A stretch of 64,000 nucleotides of DNA from Micrococcales bacterium KH10 (GTDB taxonomy: Bacteria; Actinomycetota; Actinomycetes; Actinomycetales; Cellulomonadaceae): assembly GCA_900188465.1 (NCBI GenBank), contig FZPE01000002.1, forward strand, positions 315,489-379,488. Reading direction: 5' to 3'. Below are positions 10,401 to 18,500 of this stretch, piece by piece. The notes under the pieces are model-generated. The model was not told the DNA's origin, did not search any database, and saw only the letters and a program-made list of their open reading frames with translations. The position numbers and the translations under genes are program-made. Every line of letters begins with the position of its first letter. Position 1 is the first letter of the stretch.

Positions 10401-13400
10401 GTTGCTCATGCCGAGCTGACCCATCCGGACCGACGATGCTTCCAACTCCTCGTGAATCGAACCGTTGGTCTGTTCTGGCGTGGCGTAGAACTCGTCCAAT
10501 TTCTCCTTGATGCCAGCGGTGGTGTCACCGTAGAGGCCCGCCAGACCGTTCGGGTCATAAGGCGCGTGGAAGGCGAAGTTCCAGCCGTTGGTCTCGGTGT
10601 ACGGACCCCACCACGCCTTCGGATTGAAGGAGGTCTGTGGGAAGACACCGTCAGCATTACGAGTGGTGAAGAACTCGAACGTGGGGTTGAACATGTTGAT
10701 GTAGTTCTTCGCACGGTCGAAGTAGTACTCCGCCTCCTCGGCATACCGATCGCGCTTCGGCTGTGACAATGACTGCTCTTGCGAGAGCTTGAGAGCCATC
10801 TCGGCGATGCCAGCATCGTTGATCATGCCCTCGAGACCCCAGGACACCGATTCGTGTTCGCTGGCCTGAGTGAAGCCGAGGAAGATCGAGCGCTCGATTC
10901 CCTTGCGTCCCACAGCTCGGTTTGGCGAGAACACGGTCGCGTTCTTCACTGCTGCCTTATAGGCGTGCTCGGCATTCGCCACGGACATGGCGTCTGACGA
11001 GATGTACACATCCGCGAAAGAGATGTCGGAACTCGTCCCGGTCATGATGTCGGAATACCCAGGTGACGACCAGCGCGAAACCCAGCCGCCGTCGTCGTAC
11101 TGCTTCAAGAAGCCTTCGGCCAACTCAGCTGCGAACTCCGGGTACAAGAAGGTGTATAGCGGCCACGAGGTGCGGTAGGTGTCCCAGAAGCCAGTGTTGA
11201 CGTAGTTCTTGCCCGCCATGACTGGCACATTCTGGTCAGTGTGCTCGGAGGTGGAACAACCGATAGCGACATCGCAGCCAACAGCCGACGCGTATTTGTA
11301 CGTCGGCACTTCGGCGCTGCCGGTGTTCTCCCAGCGGGTGCTGGGGAACAGGTTGAACTTGAACAGGTTGGAGTACATGGTGACCTTGTCCGCGTCAGTC
11401 GCGGTTGTCGCCTGACTCAAGTCGATGACGCCAAGGCGGTCCTCCCATAGTGCGGTTGTGTCATCGACGACCTGCGTCAAAGACTTGTTGCCGACCTCGA
11501 GTTCGAGGTTCTTCTGAGCCTGTGCACCAGAGATGAACGAGGTGGCCACACGCAGCACTACGGTCTTACTCGATGACACATCGAAGCGTGCGAACTCGGC
11601 CTTGTGCGCGTTACTGGCGTCACCCGAGGCCGTCGCGGCACGGTCGAACTTGCCATAGACGTACATGCGGGTCGAACCAGCACCAGAGCCACCGCGGCGG
11701 TTGCCCTGAACCCAACCGGTGAGCTCGTCACCTGAAACTGTCAGATCGCCGTCATTGGAGGTTCCAGCGTCTACGAACAACGTTCCGGTGCTCTGCGAAC
11801 CCGGGTAGGTGAACTGAAGCACCGAACCGTGGTTGGTCGGAGCGACCTCGACACGCAGGCCGTTGGTGGTCGCGGAGTTGTCGCGGTCGCGCAGTTCAAC
11901 AGAGTAGTAGTTGGGTCGGGCGATCTCGTCGTCGTGGCTGAACGGCAGTGCGCGTTCGCTAAACCCTGCCTCGGTAGTGGTACCCGAGGTTGATGGCATG
12001 AAGACGAGTCGGTTGGAGTCACCCATCCAGTTCGACGTCAGGTGGGTAATGCCGACACCCTGCAGCCGGGTCAGGTTCTGGCCGTCGTTGGCTCGGTGGT
12101 ACTCGTATGGCGTGTTGGAGTCCGCGTTCGTGAACGGTGTCCACAGGTTGAAGCCGTTGGGCACTGCCGTGGCCGGGACGAAGGTTCCACGCGAGAAGCC
12201 CCCGTTCGAGTTGGTGCCGCGACGAGTCTCCACATAGTTCAGCAGAGACGAACCGTCGATCGGCGCCACCGCTTCAATGGCGATGTCGTCCAGGTAGCCC
12301 TGGGCGATCGTGCCTGTGACTGCGGTGTCGTTGTCGTAGGTGAAGGCGACCTCAGTGACGGTCTTGCCTGCGAAGCCGCCGAGCGGAATGCGCACGGAGT
12401 TCCACTGGTTCGCGAAGAGTGCCTTCTCGTCGCCCTGCGCGCGAGCCGTCGCGTGGAAGCCGTACACATCGCGCAGGTCCGCGTCCGCAGACATCCAGGT
12501 GCCGTCACTGAACTTCACGTCAACAGCGACATAGGTCGCTGAGAACTCCCAGCCCGAGTTGAGTATCGGGTACACCTTGTAACTGAGCTGAGTCTGACCG
12601 TCAACAGCGATGTTCAGTCCCGACTGAAGCCGTACCGTCGACTTCACTGGTCCAGTTGCGGTGTGCTTACCCCAGTAGTGTGCGGACTTCAGCCCGGTGA
12701 AACCAGCACCCGACTTTTGGGTCCAGCCGCCGGTCGGACCGCTCGATACCGCGAGACGCAGGTTGCCAGGCTCCTCGGCAACGGGCGCTACTGCGGGAAT
12801 CCAGTCCGCCAATTGTGTTCCGGAGGCACCGTTGTTCGCGGTGATCGAGAACTTGAAATAGCGATAGTTCGCGCCTGCTGCGACCGCATAGGTCTTGGTC
12901 TGGTGCCGCTCCGAGAAGCTCTGACCGGATTCGGTGGCCAGCACGTTCCATGATCCACCGTCGTTGGAACCAGAAATGGTCCAGTCGCGCGGGTCACGAT
13001 TCGGCTCGTCATCGGCTGAGGTCACCGTGTAACTGGTGAAGCTGGTCGGCTGACCGTATTCGTAGATGGCAGCAAGCGGAGAACCCGCGGAGGGCTGGTA
13101 GCCGGCGAACCACTTGGTGGACTGGTTACCGTCGGAAATCTTGTCGACTGATTCACCGCCCGGGTTGGTCTGTGCGGACGGGTCAGCGGTGACTGCAACG
13201 ATTCCGCTCAGCGTGCCGGTGAAGTTGGCTGGCACGTCGGTCAAAGCGGTGCCGTCCAGGGTCGGCTCACCTGCTTCAAATGACGTCTGCCATGCGGGGG
13301 TTGCGGCAATCGCAGTGGGGACCGGTGTCGCCAATCCGGCGAAACCTACCGCGAGCGCCGCAAAGATCGCGGTTCGTCTGCGCATTGCACGCCGTGCTGG

Positions 13401-13445
13401 GCGTAGATCACGGGCGGATGATTCCGCACCAATGTGGGGCTTCAT
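7455..13445 (-). CDS. Giant multidomain secreted GH92 alpha-mannosidase-type enzyme
   Basis: This 1996-residue protein is exported through a signal peptide (1 to ~48). Domain order: F5/8 type C (~95-217), a galactose-binding-like beta-sandwich (~225-393), GH92 catalytic region (~400-1160), second F5/8 type C (~1175-1300), PKD (~1320-1400), a beta-sandwich seen on other GH92 proteins here (~1405-1605), second PKD (~1610-1695), Ig-like repeats, and a Lys/Arg-rich tail. GH92 enzymes are calcium-dependent inverting exo-alpha-mannosidases. Visible family motifs are WDTYRTSWPL (~754), a Glu in the proposed acid position (GLEGMINDAG, E872), YTETNGWNF (~949) and GDEDNGEMSAWY (~1057), which holds the proposed base aspartates. 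The GDED and YTE forms differ from the other GH92 proteins in this window. The ATG has AGGAG six bases upstream. An operator palindrome lies at 13517-13532 and a terminator at 7398-7433, so it is probably transcribed alone. Confidence 0.9.
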   Translation of the reverse strand: MKPHIGAESSARDLRPARRAMRRRTAIFAALAVGFAGLATPVPTAIAATPAWQTSFEAGEPTLDGTALTDVPANFTGTLSGIVAVTADPSAQTNPGGESVDKISDGNQSTKWFAGYQPSAGSPLAAIYEYGQPTSFTSYTVTSADDEPNRDPRDWTISGSNDGGSWNVLATESGQSFSERHQTKTYAVAAGANYRYFKFSITANNGASGTQLADWIPAVAPVAEEPGNLRLAVSSGPTGGWTQKSGAGFTGLKSAHYWGKHTATGPVKSTVRLQSGLNIAVDGQTQLSYKVYPILNSGWEFSATYVAVDVKFSDGTWMSADADLRDVYGFHATARAQGDEKALFANQWNSVRIPLGGFAGKTVTEVAFTYDNDTAVTGTIAQGYLDDIAIEAVAPIDGSSLLNYVETRRGTNSNGGFSRGTFVPATAVPNGFNLWTPFTNADSNTPYEYHRANDGQNLTRLQGVGITHLTSNWMGDSNRLVFMPSTSGTTTEAGFSERALPFSHDDEIARPNYYSVELRDRDNSATTNGLRVEVAPTNHGSVLQFTYPGSQSTGTLFVDAGTSNDGDLTVSGDELTGWVQGNRRGGSGAGSTRMYVYGKFDRAATASGDASNAHKAEFARFDVSSSKTVVLRVATSFISGAQAQKNLELEVGNKSLTQVVDDTTALWEDRLGVIDLSQATTATDADKVTMYSNLFKFNLFPSTRWENTGSAEVPTYKYASAVGCDVAIGCSTSEHTDQNVPVMAGKNYVNTGFWDTYRTSWPLYTFLYPEFAAELAEGFLKQYDDGGWVSRWSSPGYSDIMTGTSSDISFADVYISSDAMSVANAEHAYKAAVKNATVFSPNRAVGRKGIERSIFLGFTQASEHESVSWGLEGMINDAGIAEMALKLSQEQSLSQPKRDRYAEEAEYYFDRAKNYINMFNPTFEFFTTRNADGVFPQTSFNPKAWWGPYTETNGWNFAFHAPYDPNGLAGLYGDTTAGIKEKLDEFYATPEQTNGSIHEELEASSVRMGQLGMSNQVSHHIPYISAATGDPARTQEVVRESLQRLWVGSDIGQGYLGDEDNGEMSAWYIFSSLGFYPLALASGEYAIGSPLHDKVIVNRAASQGDTLTINAPENSYDHVYVDGVKVGNKELAEPTLLVEDLRNADTLEFTMSDEPSDWAVDLDRPVSAPVPLDDLTKPTYSSTSQTGITNVGNLVDDTSETSATFTAGAEFIVSANASVGEVPVKTYTLTSAASAAAPSSWTLAGSNDGETWTTVDSRSGVTFEHNRQTVPFQVPNPQRYSQYRLTLENGTALSQVELLVDPAGGADGEELEVIIETDLTARAGVAVSDAVASVTGPLAGGTATVDFGDGTGPQAATISHGGLGGATVIASHTYDNAGVYPVTVAVTSAGEIKSAAGEIIVKRDVRFEAGFDMACLTNVGTPANCDGNGYAYDKASMATAREGFPALVQGTEHAVPGHPDMKFTLPVIADGEFDNMTGQGLSKVRVYLGDDATKVSFIGTANERDLSHSVTLTYEDGHQQTIPVGYNNWDSTSGTDNIVVGASTGRTNSSGALVNDNLRPKIWATQPTNLATGHGEVVWLSMTPASNDKAQIHLFAVATDGNRQPTAPIEIAPASDLTLHAGATVPAQIATIAGGESSTNKTATINWGDGSAATSVAVGADGSVVAIPPYTAPGTYTVIVTIDDEVTDASQSFTVTVVEPVNAGLSLSAAPTTVAAGGSTTLSASLAAGATGSVEFFSSDESLGSVSVTGGKAQKVVSNLAAGVYTYTAVYSGDGVYGSATSNAVTVNVTADQAPAAAVSAPRFSKAKQPFNAKGKKRASVAVTVANATSGRVTFKVGSRVLGTANVVRSGSAYTATLQVPAKLPVGSYRGVTATWVSGGKTVVSPAGAQQFRVVKARPKKVTVKTKRVRAGVRAKVKIKVAKLNNGRHAAGRVQIRVGKKVVGVKKFKAKAKGNVTVRLQRSFGSNVKVRAKFVPKNKKNLRAKQSKVTTIKVRR

Positions 13446-13516
13446 AGTTACTCCTGGGGGTCAGCCATTGTTGACTCGTTGACACCGTCTTTTGATCTTG
13501 CGGCTTCGCAACGTCA

Positions 13517-13532
13517 TTGACAACGTTGTCAA
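13517..13532 (-). promoter_or_regulatory. LacI-type operator upstream of the 7455-13445 gene
   Basis: TTGACAACGTTGTCAA is a perfect 16-bp palindrome about 70 bases before the ATG at 13445. On the minus strand a -10-like TAGCAT sits just upstream of it. It has the same core as the operators at 1225, 13702, 18351, 23191, 30069 and 53503. Confidence 0.75.
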
Positions 13533-13566
13533 ACTTTCATCATGCTACCCCATCACGCTCATGAAA

Positions 13567-13631
13567 CGTCGCAATATTCGCGACAGTGCCTAACACACGA
13601 GCACGGCGCACGAATTTTGCGACGGTGTGCG
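13567..13631. repeat. Dispersed intergenic repeat, copy 1
   Basis: This ~65-base segment (starts CGTCGCAATATTCG, contains ACGAGCACGGCGC and TGCGACGGTGTG) closely matches 43334-43398. It lies between the divergent GH92 genes, outside any coding region. Confidence 0.65.
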
Positions 13632-13662
13632 CATTAAGTGACGGCACACGCTTCGCGAGAGG

Positions 13663-13715
13663 TTGACATCGGTCCGACGCAGTCCGTAGCCTGGAATGAA
13701 CTGACAGCGTTGTCA
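13663..13715 (+). promoter_or_regulatory. Promoter and operator of the 13937-18232 GH92 gene
   Basis: The -35 is TTGACA (13663-13668), the spacer is 18 bp, the -10 is TAGCCT (13687-13692), and the operator TGACAGCGTTGTCA is at 13702-13715. The operator has one base change from the palindrome of the other genes. The leader to the ATG at 13937 is about 220 bases long and otherwise has no recognisable element. Confidence 0.65.
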
Positions 13716-13936
13716 CTATGGCACTGTGTAGCAACGTTCAAACCGGTTTGTTCCTCGTTGGGCGGTTGTTCACCCTGCGTCAACAAATCCGTCGGACGTG
13801 TGATAGATAGTCGTGACAAGGCACTCCAGCGCACAACGCCATGTGCGCCGGAACCGAATAGCCGCAACCCAAGTTCTATGCCACATATCAGTTCCGACTG
13901 GAGACCGGCATTGGAACATCGAGAGGAAAAAGGTTT

Positions 13937-16900
13937 ATGACGAGCAGATCTCGCCGGCGCCTGCTGCAGACGACGTGCGCCTCCATCGCCACAGCCGGGC
14001 TCATGCTCACTGGGGCACTTGTCGCACCCGCCAGCGCAGTCGCAGCGGACCTCAGCCCCTACGACGCCGTGAACATGTGGATCGGCACCGCCAAGGACCG
14101 GAACCAGAACAAGGCCAACGACGCCTACGGCAACACCTGGCCAGGAGCAACCGTGCCGTTTGGCATGGTGCAACTATCACCAACCACAGCTTCCACTGAC
14201 AACACTCAAGGCCGCAACGAATCCGGTAACTGGGGTGGCTACATGTGGTCAGACACCGACATCTATATCAAGGGTTTCGGTATGACCCGTCTTTCGGGTA
14301 CCGGTTGTAACGACCGGCTCTCCGGATTCGACCTGCCTTACCTCCCCTACACCGGAAACCTTGGGGGCGGAGGCACCTTACCGACCTCTCCGGGTAGCAG
14401 CAGTACGGAAATGTACAAGTACTACAACCAGTTCACCCACGATGACGAAGAAGGCGCACCGGGTTACTACAAGGTCACAGTCGACGCCGACGGAGTGAAC
14501 CAGACCGGCAACAACGGCACCAAGGACACCACTGTCGAGTTGACCGCGACCGCTCGCACCGGAGTCTCCCGGGTTGACTTCCCATCCGGCAAGAACGCTG
14601 CGGTGCTGTTCAACGTGTCGGGTGCCAACAACAACAACGGCCTTTCCCAAGTAACAATCGACCCCGCCACCCGGACGATCTCCGGCTTCGCTACCGCTAA
14701 GACGGTCTGTAACGAGGGTTCCTACCGGATCTTCTTCTCCACCACTTTCGACCAGCCCTTCACGGCTGTCTCAAAGTGGCAGGATTCCGCAACAGAAGCA
14801 CTCTCGACCACAGCAACGTCCACGGTGAGCTCATCGGTCAACGCGACCAATTCAAGTCGGGCGCAAGGTGAGGACAAGACCGGTGTCGTGCTGCAGTTCG
14901 CACCCGGTGCCAATGTCGAAATCCGTACCGGTATCTCCTACGTCTCCTCTGAAAACGCTGCGCTGAACCGCACCACGGAGGCACCTGCCAGCAAGTCCTT
15001 CAACGACCTGCACGCAGACGCCAAGGCAACCTGGGAAGATGCTCTGGACACCATCCAGGTGACCGGGGGAACCGACAAGGAACGCACCAAGTTCTACTCG
15101 GGCCTCTACCACTCACTGCTGCACCCGAACATCTACGAGGATGTCAACGGCGAGTACCGCGGTTACTACGACAACTCCCGCAGCGGCCGCGACTGGCCCA
15201 CCTCCGGCTCCGAGATCAAGACGCTCGCGCCGGGGCAAGAGCACGAATACGTGACCTACTCGTCCTGGGACTCATTGCGCGGTCAGATGCAACTGATCGC
15301 ATTGCTGTTCCCCAAGGTCGGTTCCGACATGGCAGCCTCCATCGCCAATATGGGTCAGCAGGTCGGCACCTGGTACAACTGGCCGCACCTGGGATCGGCG
15401 CAAAAGAAGATGGAAGGCGATGGCATGCAGGTCATCGTCGCCTCACTGCACGCCTTCGGATCGGATGACTTCGATGTCGAAGCTGCACTGAACTCCATGG
15501 TCAATGCCACCTCGTTGGGCAAGCCCGACTATTTCCGCTCCAACTTCAGGCAGTACGCCGGGACTGGGTTCATCGAAGACCGCTGGACCCCTGCGACGTC
15601 CACCACCATGGACTACGCCATGGCTGACTTCGCCATCGCACAGCTGGCACAGAGCATCGGCAACGACGAAGTACACGACCAGTACATGGTGCGTTCACAC
15701 AGCTGGCGTAACCTCGTCAACCAGATTCCCGGCGCCAACGAGAACCGCATCGTGCCACGTGACCGCCTCGGGCACTGGGGCTCATTCGATCTGAACCGCC
15801 GCAACAACGGTTCGGGGGCACCGAACTCCGGCGCCGAGAACCGCGATCAGTTCGACCAGTCCACCGGTAACCAGTACCAGTGGTACATGACCCAGAACAT
15901 GGCTGGCGTGATCGATGCGCTTGGTGGCAAGGACGAGGCCGAAAGCTACCTCGACTCTCTGTTCAACTACCCTGTGCTGGACCGCCTGGACCTGAGCGGT
16001 TCGAACAGCAACGGCATGTACATGTCGAACCAACCTTCAATGCACACTCCATGGGTGTACAACTGGCTGGGCAACCCGGCCAAGGCGACAGATGTTCTCG
16101 ACAAGGCCCGTGCCACGATGTACCACGCGGAAGCCATCGACACGTCCGTACCGAGCCCGGCCAACCCCGGATTCTCTAACTCCATCGCGGTCGGTCTGCC
16201 CGGCAACGACGATCTCGGGTCGCTCTCGTCCTGGTTCGTCTGGTCCTCCATCGGCCTGTACCCAGCGATCTTCGGCCGTGCGGAACTGCTCGTTACCTCA
16301 CCGGCCTACGACAATGTGACCATCACATCCAAGAACCTCGATGGCACGACCACTGGCCGCACCATTGAGATTGACGCTGCCGGTCAGGCAACGAACCGCT
16401 ACATCCAATCGGCAGTCGTCGATGGTGCCGCTTCGACGAAGTCCTACCTGCCGGAGTCCTTCACCCAGCAGGGTGGAACCGTTGAGTTGACGATGGGCGG
16501 AACACCTAGTGCCTGGGGTACCGGCGATGATGATGTGCCGCCGTCCTTCGACGATCAGCGCAACGCCTTCAATGCAGTCGGAACTGCTGAGCCTGGCGTT
16601 GCCAACGCTGGATCACTCGACGTCGGCGGCGTTACCCTGCCACGTGACACCCTCGGAAATGACTCCAACCGAGCCACACCAGGGGCGACGTTGAGTTACG
16701 ACGGTATTGATTACGTGTGGCCAGCCTCGGCCCCACTCCAGCCGGACCACTGGGTCCCGAACGGTCAAGAAATCACCATTGGCAAGAAGGCATCCAAGGT
16801 TGGCTTCCTGGGTGTGGCGACCAACGGTCCATCCAGCGGAACTGCCAAGGTGGTCTACACCGATGGCACGACAGTTTTCGCTCCGATTGTCTTCCCGGAC

Positions 16901-18232
16901 TGGACCAGCGGCGTACTGGAGAATGAGCGACTGATCGGTTCGGGTCGTCTGAGTAACACCGGTGTTCGTGACACGTCCACCTGGCGAATATATGAGTCAG
17001 AAATCACCAGCCTCAACCCGGACAAGCGGGTTGCCAAGGTGATCCTGCCAGCCAATGTCGACCGCGGGCTGATGCACATCTTCTCCGTCGGAACTGACGC
17101 CGAATCGGTACCACAGGATGACATCGCACTGGATCAGACGGACTTCTCCGGTGGCGAACCGGTAGTGGTCAGCGGAACTGAGTTGACCCCAGGTTCGGCA
17201 GTGACGGTTTCCATCAACACCACACCGGCAACGACCAAGTCGGTCACGGTTGATGCTTCGGGGGCATTCAGTCTGGAGGTGCCGCTCGGCGCAGTACCGG
17301 CCGGGACCTACGAGGTCACCGCGACTGTGACTGGAGATGGTGGATCCTCAACCTTCGAACTCGGCTCGATCACGCTGTCGTATGACACGAGCGTCTCGAG
17401 CACAGACCGCGCGGAGACCGGATCGAGCCACGCGTTCACCGGAACAGGCTTCGCCCCGACAGAGGCAGTCACTGTGACCCTCGGTTCGCAGTCGGTGACC
17501 GTAACAGCGCAAAGCAACGGCTCGATCTCTGGCAGCATCACGGCGCCGAACTCCATCGGCGCCTATGAGCTCAAGGCGGTAGGTGCGGTGTCGGATGTCG
17601 CAGCAAGCCGTTACGTGGCAGTTGTGTGGCCAGCTGATTCCGGTGTCCCCGGCATGGTCCGACCGACAGTCAGCACGAGCGCGTCGGCATCGGCGATCCA
17701 GTACGGTACCGCGATCACCCTGACTGCCGCGGTGTCAGACGGCGCCACTGGACGTGTCGTCTTCCTCAGCGGAGATGAACTCGTTGGCGTCGCCTCGATC
17801 AGTGCTGGCAAGGCTACGGTCTCCACCGTGCTGCCAGCCGGATCGCACTCGATCGTGGCGGTCTACCTCGGTTCGACCACCCACTTCGCGGCCGAGAGCA
17901 CCGGTACTGCGGTATCGGTCGCCAAGGTCAAGGCCAAGAACGTGAAGTTGCTCAAGGCCAAGAAGTACCAGCGCGGCAAGGCCAAGACCATTCGGGTCAA
18001 GGTCGCTAAACTGACCAATGGCCAGCGTGCTGCTGGACAGGTGATCGTCCGGGTTGGCAAGAAGAAGGTCGCCACGGTGAACATCGGAGCCAACAAGAAA
18101 CGGGTCAAGGTCAAGATCCCGAAGAAGTTCACCAAGAAGAAGCGCATCAAGGTGCGCGCTAACTTCCGCCCGAACGATCTGACCAACATCACCGTCACCA
18201 AGTCGAAGGTGAGCACGATGAAGGGCCGCTGA
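13937..18232 (+). CDS. Secreted GH92 alpha-mannosidase-type enzyme with altered acid position
   Basis: This 1431-residue protein has an N-terminus SRRRLLQ followed by a hydrophobic stretch and an Ala-rich cleavage site near residue 37, which fits a Tat-type signal (Sec is possible). The GH92 region spans ~38-840: NTWPGATVPFGMVQLSP (~66), WDSLRGQMQL (~444), QSTGNQYQWYM (~641) and GNDDLGSLSSWFVW (~756). Where other GH92 proteins have Glu in the proposed acid position (QEWSIDD in the 18501 gene), this one reads TMDYAMADFAI, with Asp559. A beta-sandwich (~860-1055) of the kind found on the partner proteins follows, then two or three Ig-like repeats and a lysine-rich tail. GAGAGG and AAAGG precede the ATG. 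It appears monocistronic: its own operator-promoter is upstream and a hairpin terminator is downstream. Confidence 0.9.
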   Translation: MTSRSRRRLLQTTCASIATAGLMLTGALVAPASAVAADLSPYDAVNMWIGTAKDRNQNKANDAYGNTWPGATVPFGMVQLSPTTASTDNTQGRNESGNWGGYMWSDTDIYIKGFGMTRLSGTGCNDRLSGFDLPYLPYTGNLGGGGTLPTSPGSSSTEMYKYYNQFTHDDEEGAPGYYKVTVDADGVNQTGNNGTKDTTVELTATARTGVSRVDFPSGKNAAVLFNVSGANNNNGLSQVTIDPATRTISGFATAKTVCNEGSYRIFFSTTFDQPFTAVSKWQDSATEALSTTATSTVSSSVNATNSSRAQGEDKTGVVLQFAPGANVEIRTGISYVSSENAALNRTTEAPASKSFNDLHADAKATWEDALDTIQVTGGTDKERTKFYSGLYHSLLHPNIYEDVNGEYRGYYDNSRSGRDWPTSGSEIKTLAPGQEHEYVTYSSWDSLRGQMQLIALLFPKVGSDMAASIANMGQQVGTWYNWPHLGSAQKKMEGDGMQVIVASLHAFGSDDFDVEAALNSMVNATSLGKPDYFRSNFRQYAGTGFIEDRWTPATSTTMDYAMADFAIAQLAQSIGNDEVHDQYMVRSHSWRNLVNQIPGANENRIVPRDRLGHWGSFDLNRRNNGSGAPNSGAENRDQFDQSTGNQYQWYMTQNMAGVIDALGGKDEAESYLDSLFNYPVLDRLDLSGSNSNGMYMSNQPSMHTPWVYNWLGNPAKATDVLDKARATMYHAEAIDTSVPSPANPGFSNSIAVGLPGNDDLGSLSSWFVWSSIGLYPAIFGRAELLVTSPAYDNVTITSKNLDGTTTGRTIEIDAAGQATNRYIQSAVVDGAASTKSYLPESFTQQGGTVELTMGGTPSAWGTGDDDVPPSFDDQRNAFNAVGTAEPGVANAGSLDVGGVTLPRDTLGNDSNRATPGATLSYDGIDYVWPASAPLQPDHWVPNGQEITIGKKASKVGFLGVATNGPSSGTAKVVYTDGTTVFAPIVFPDWTSGVLENERLIGSGRLSNTGVRDTSTWRIYESEITSLNPDKRVAKVILPANVDRGLMHIFSVGTDAESVPQDDIALDQTDFSGGEPVVVSGTELTPGSAVTVSINTTPATTKSVTVDASGAFSLEVPLGAVPAGTYEVTATVTGDGGSSTFELGSITLSYDTSVSSTDRAETGSSHAFTGTGFAPTEAVTVTLGSQSVTVTAQSNGSISGSITAPNSIGAYELKAVGAVSDVAASRYVAVVWPADSGVPGMVRPTVSTSASASAIQYGTAITLTAAVSDGATGRVVFLSGDELVGVASISAGKATVSTVLPAGSHSIVAVYLGSTTHFAAESTGTAVSVAKVKAKNVKLLKAKKYQRGKAKTIRVKVAKLTNGQRAAGQVIVRVGKKKVATVNIGANKKRVKVKIPKKFTKKKRIKVRANFRPNDLTNITVTKSKVSTMKGR

Positions 18233-18264
18233 TCATGACCGCAGGTTAAGGTCGTCGAAACCAC

Positions 18265-18303
18265 GAGAGGGGCACCCCGGTAACGCACCGCGGTGCCCCT
18301 CTC
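18265..18303 (+). terminator. Hairpin terminator after the 13937-18232 gene
   Basis: GAGAGGGGCACC (18265-18276) pairs perfectly with GGTGCCCCTCTC (18292-18303), about 30 bases past the stop codon. There is no U tract, as often seen in actinobacteria. Confidence 0.8.
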
Positions 18304-18318
18304 CTCGTATCGTGGGCC

Positions 18319-18364
18319 TTGGCAGTCCTTAACCGATTTGATAGGCTTTCTGACAACGCTGTCA
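18319..18364 (+). promoter_or_regulatory. Promoter and LacI-type operator of the 18501-22958 GH92 gene
   Basis: The -35 is TTGGCA (18319-18324), the spacer 17 bp, the -10 TAGGCT (18342-18347), and the operator TGACAACGCTGTCA 18351-18364. The operator covers the expected start of transcription, so a bound repressor would block initiation. A half-site TTGACAGT follows at ~18369. The same layout recurs at 23158 and 30037. Confidence 0.8.
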
Positions 18365-18394
18365 TGAATTGACAGTACTTCGCCCGAAAGACCA

Positions 18395-18494
18395 CAACGA
18401 CGTGGATGGAGAGATTCTCGAACCGCCCAGAGCTTTTAGCAGTGCGCATCGCACGCAAGATTTTTAAGACGAGCAGTATCTCATCCCGAGAAAA
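18395..18494 (+). other. Leader resembling the start of a lost partner gene
   Basis: ACGTGGATGGAGA near 18399-18411 matches the leader and ribosome binding site just before the partner genes at 23264 and 30135, and it lies at a similar distance from the operator. Here no partner gene follows, only ~85 bases of non-coding sequence up to the GH92 start. This suggests a deleted partner gene. Confidence 0.4.
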
Positions 18495-18500
18495 GTGATC

